From positions 2,097,733 through 2,161,732 of the forward strand of contig NC_089175.1 of assembly GCF_947507565.1 (NCBI RefSeq): a stretch of 64,000 nucleotides of DNA. Direction: 5' to 3'. The notes under the pieces were generated by a model. That model was not told the origin of the DNA and searched no databases. It was given only the letters and a program-made list of their open reading frames with translations. Of this stretch, positions 61,201-64,000 are shown piece after piece; within the stretch, counting starts at the first letter, position 1; every line of letters begins with the position of its first letter. The translations under genes and the position numbers were made by a program. This DNA is from Oscarella lobularis. Taxonomy: Eukaryota; Porifera; Homoscleromorpha; Homosclerophorida; Oscarellidae.

Positions 61201-61925
61201 AAGTCTTCCCCACTCCATCCTGGCCTATGACGTTTACACGAACTCGAGCAACTTTCACCGCACCTTCTATAAGAAGACGACTAATTGAAAATGTGCTTGC
61301 AAAAATTTACTAGTACTGTAATAGCATTTAGCTAATTACCCTCAAGCATTTTCCCTTCTGAGTCTCTTCGCTGTGTTGGCTCAGGCGTCACTGTTAACTG
61401 GGTCTGTCTCGTTAATTTTGCGTACAATCGCCATAAATCGCGCTGCTCTGTCGAATTCATATCCAAAGGAAAAAGAATCTGATACGATGCCGATTGAGCA
61501 ATGACGCGGGGAATATATTCGGGTTGGCGAGGCCCAAAAAAAATTGGAATAAACTTCCCGGCGGTCGGTTCCTTTGTGAGACATCCGTAAATAATCCGAC
61601 CTTCGAAGCGACTTCCGAGCCCTTTTTGGGAACCCTCATCCGCCTCCTGGGTGACGTAATGAAAGTAGGAGGGCGTACACACCATGAGAACGTAGTCGCA
61701 TTCGACGATTTGGCGCTCCATCCATTGAGGCCAGCTGTTGGGCGGATCGTCTTCGTAATATTGATCGATTCTGCAGTCGATTCCGCGATGTCTTAGGTAG
61801 TTGGAAAGATTGACCGCGTGAGCGCAATGCAAAGTGCGACGACGATCACGATCGCTCCTGTCCACGACAGCGTCGATAGGTAGGGGATCGTGACAGTAAC
61901 TTACGAACACTTTCATGACAGACAT
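58253..61925 (-). CDS. Gene F: SEFIR-ROC-COR-DEATH protein
   Basis: Eight phase-matched exons (61340-61925, 61005-61266, 60884-60954, 59057-60824, 58935-59000, 58794-58895, 58600-58730, 58253-58542) sum to 3,276 nt, 1,091 residues. SEFIR (MKVFVSYCHD, SWPQWMERQI, DYVLMVCTPSYF, KFIPIFFGPRQP) is closest to the SEFIR gene ending at 33813. The ROC GTPase has G1 GQDGVGKTCLVRLLL, G3 DFGGQEPF and a G4-like VATHRRK where canonical Asp is replaced. The COR domain follows (ALVHLTNVGAAFYFPE, FLEKFVFHDTQWLVHVLASF). The C-terminal DEATH exon is nearly that of genes A and C (WMESKSESATVDRLCQALRK). No LRR or kinase. A Roco-type immune adaptor is inferred. Confidence 0.78.
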
Positions 61926-61994
61926 TTAGGGTTACGTACTAGCGTGCGCACTGCGGGAATTAAATTTCGCGAAATTTAGTGTTCACAAAAATTT

Positions 61995-62360
61995 CTTGGA
62001 AGCACATGCAAAAGTCACCATCCGCGAAATTCAGAGTCGTCAATTGACAAAACATGAAGTCAGAAGATGGCTCAGAAAAATGAAAATATAATGATCGCAC
62101 ATGCTGTATCCACCACTTGCGAGAGGCGTGTGTGCGTTTGCTTTTAGACACATACAATAAATAAACTAGTAGTATTGTGCGACAAAAAGGATTTCCTAAA
62201 CAAAGAGTTCCAGTCATAACAGCAGTACCCTTGTTAATTAGCCCCCCTGCAACGCCAATCAGCGACACTCGAAGTGCATTATCGACGGTATTTACTCCCA
62301 AGACTACTGACGTGCCGTTGACGCACGCCAGAGACTCGTTTCCTCCCCAAAGAATAGACA
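61995..62360 (-). pseudogene. Decayed 5' exon of a 7TM paralogue
   Basis: Starts MSILWGGNESLACVNG and matches gene A's first exon (LRVSLIGVAGG) but drops helices 1-2, jumping to a helix-3 relative (TGTLCLGNPFCRTILLVYLL), and loses similarity before helix 4. It lies between gene F and gene E and shares its flank with 55860-56060. Confidence 0.65.
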
Positions 62361-62498
62361 TGAAGTGCAGGAAAATCCGGGAGTGATATCGTGGACATTG
62401 ATGCAAATTCTAAAATTGAAAATCATGCAGAAAAGAGACAGCCAGCAAAAAAAGAAAAGCAGGTGCAGCAACCCTACGACAAAGTTAGTGCAAACCAT

Positions 62499-64000
62499 TT
62501 ATTTCGGAGAATCATAGGTTGGATTCTCCTGGTTCGGATCCACCTGTCGATATGTTGGGTCATCATAGGCATCGACCCGATCAGTTGATGAAAACAGCGG
62601 ATTCACTTTGGACGCACCAACGTCAGACAAAGAAGACTCACAGGCTTGAATGCTGACAGCTACAAGAAAAGCACTGTAACGCAGTCATACACGTATCATA
62701 CTCGTATGAACCAAGAACTTTGTTCTCGTCCAGACTTTCCGCTTTGCCGCTGGCATCTTGCGAAGAAACAGGTTCGTCAACTCCATTGGGGGTTACAAGT
62801 ACGGAATGCCAAAAGAGGTTACAGAAAATATCCTGAATAAGAAAAAAGGCTTATTTATGCCTTACCTTTTATGATGTAAGTCCGCCTCTGGCATTCTGCT
62901 GCTTTCGGATAATGACACTGATCTTGATTCCTGAATAGTCGACGTCGTTGAAGGACTGGCGGCGTTTTCAATGGCTCCATTTTCAAATGAAGAATGAGTG
63001 TCGTCGGCAGCATTTTGCAACAGAGGAGTTCTTTCAGGAGCGTCTCTGGGAAATGCATTTTGTCTCCTCCTAAATCTTGCTGCATATAAAATATCGCATA
63101 CCTTTCCCTTTCGCTGTTCACTTCAACCGTATCTGCCGAACTGCGTTTACGACTGAGGGACGGATGCTGGTCATGTCCGGGGCGTCCTCTTCCTGTAACA
63201 ATAAATGTGAACATGATGCAACAAGACAACACAGTGAGCACAATCACTTCGTAAACTTTGCATATTCCAAAAGCAACTGCACCAACAGAAAGCTGCCTCC
63301 CTAAACGTTTGCCTGACACTCCAACTCCAAAACATATAGAGAAAGGGAGTCAGACCGCTTACTAAAAAGGCAAAATCTAATGCAAGAATGAACAACGACT
63401 CGTGCTTGGCAAGACTATTATAATCGTCAAAAATGATTAACATTGCCTAAAATAAATGCATTTGTCAATAATTTAATTGCACATTCGTTGTAGACTTACT
63501 GCTAACGGAAGCCACGCAATACAAAAAAACGCAAAAATGCTTAGAAGCATTCTTGTAGCCATCATCTCCCTCAGAAACTGATGAAAACTGTTGATTTGTC
63601 TGCTGTTACCTCTTTCAAGTCGCACATCATCTTGTAATAGACTGTTTTGTGTCCTCTTTGCTTGCAGAAGACATCCCAATAGGAGGACGTCAGTCACAAA
63701 TAGGAAACAAGCAAAACAGAGCAAAAACAATCTCCTCCTATAATAGAAAATAAAACACTCATTAGATAACCAACTACACTGAAATATTTAATGATGAATT
63801 CGGGTATTTGCTTCTGAGTCATACCATCCAGTAACGATGAAGAAGCATCCAAGCTGTGAATCAGAATTGCCAATTGAATATGACAAAGACATGAATAAGG
63901 CCCAGAAAAATAAAAATATAACAATCATCCTACACATCCAGCACCTGCGAGAGGTTGGTACGCGTTCCGGGTCGCTTCTCAACACATACAATAAGTAGGC
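62499..64000 (-). CDS. Gene E: 7TM receptor paralogue with NPxY tail (5' end outside window)
   Basis: Related to gene A helices 4-7: MIVIFLFFWALFMSLSYSIG, SDSQLGCFFIVTGW, RRLLFLLCFACFLFVTDVLL, MLLSIFAFFCIAWLPLAVSL and LFILALDFAFLVSGLTPFLY. Helices 1-3 run past base 64000. A Ser-rich tail (ENAASPSTTSTIQESRSVS) and a last exon ending at 62499 follow, the latter containing NPLF, YDDPTYRQV and NPTYDSPK; NPxY is a clathrin/PTB-adaptor signal. Linking the tail to the last exon needs an acceptor near 62790 that I could not phase-match, so the terminal exon is less certain. No ZU5 or DEATH part. Confidence 0.6.

Overview
The window is eukaryotic nuclear DNA from an early-branching animal, most likely a sponge; a compact homoscleromorph-type genome would fit. 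Genes are packed closely, introns are mostly 45-70 nt, and conserved animal genes (CBL, SRPRA, UBA52, NAA50, TMEM145-like) sit among expanded families of innate-immune domains. The species is inferred from gene content, not proven. Gene models were built by hand by matching splice sites and reading phase. For the four genes called A, B, C and F below, the summed exon lengths are exact multiples of three.

Layout. 0-3.1 kb: CBL (minus). 3.5-6.0 kb: a type I membrane receptor with about six Ig-like domains (minus). 6.2-6.65 kb: a frame-disrupted Ly6/uPAR-like gene (plus). 6.8-12.3 kb: three tandem copies of an unusual gene (minus) with an N-myristoylation-type start, a Gly/Ala hydrophobic region, a predicted YwqJ-like deaminase and a jacalin-like C-terminus; one copy has cleanly lost the deaminase. 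12.7-17.6 kb: two tandem TMEM145-like genes (minus). 18.4-21.0 kb: SRPRA (minus), divergent from UBA52 (21.1 kb, plus). 21.8-28.9 kb: three tandem TRAF-type RING genes (plus), separated by decayed copies of UBA52 and of the 3' end of the neighbouring propeller gene; the third carries a piggyBac-like element in an intron. 29.2-33.7 kb: a secreted 1,253-residue protein Ig-DOMON-Ig-Ig-Ig-VHLbeta-VHLbeta-propeller (minus). 33.8-36.6 kb: two SEFIR genes with a shared unknown C-terminal domain (minus). 36.7-37.5 kb: NAA50 (plus).

37.7-64 kb is a recombining immune-signalling cluster, all genes minus strand. Gene A is 7TM-ZU5-DEATH; gene B is CARD-ankyrin-ZU5 with a replaced C-terminus; gene G is CARD-ankyrin; gene C is CARDx4-ZU5-ZU5-DEATH; gene F is SEFIR-ROC-COR-DEATH. 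Around them lie 7TM paralogues (one decayed, one running off the window) with NPxF/NPxY tails. The same DEATH terminal exon ends genes A, C and F, and a remnant of it lies in B. Each of these four genes ends tail-to-tail with NAA50 or a broken piece of its 3' end. The simplest reading is that segmental duplication of a block [NAA50 3' end + DEATH exon] onto different upstream genes made new death-fold adaptors. This exon-shuffling cluster is the most striking system in the window. The deaminase family and the Ig-DOMON-VHL-propeller protein are the other two architectures I do not recognise as described.
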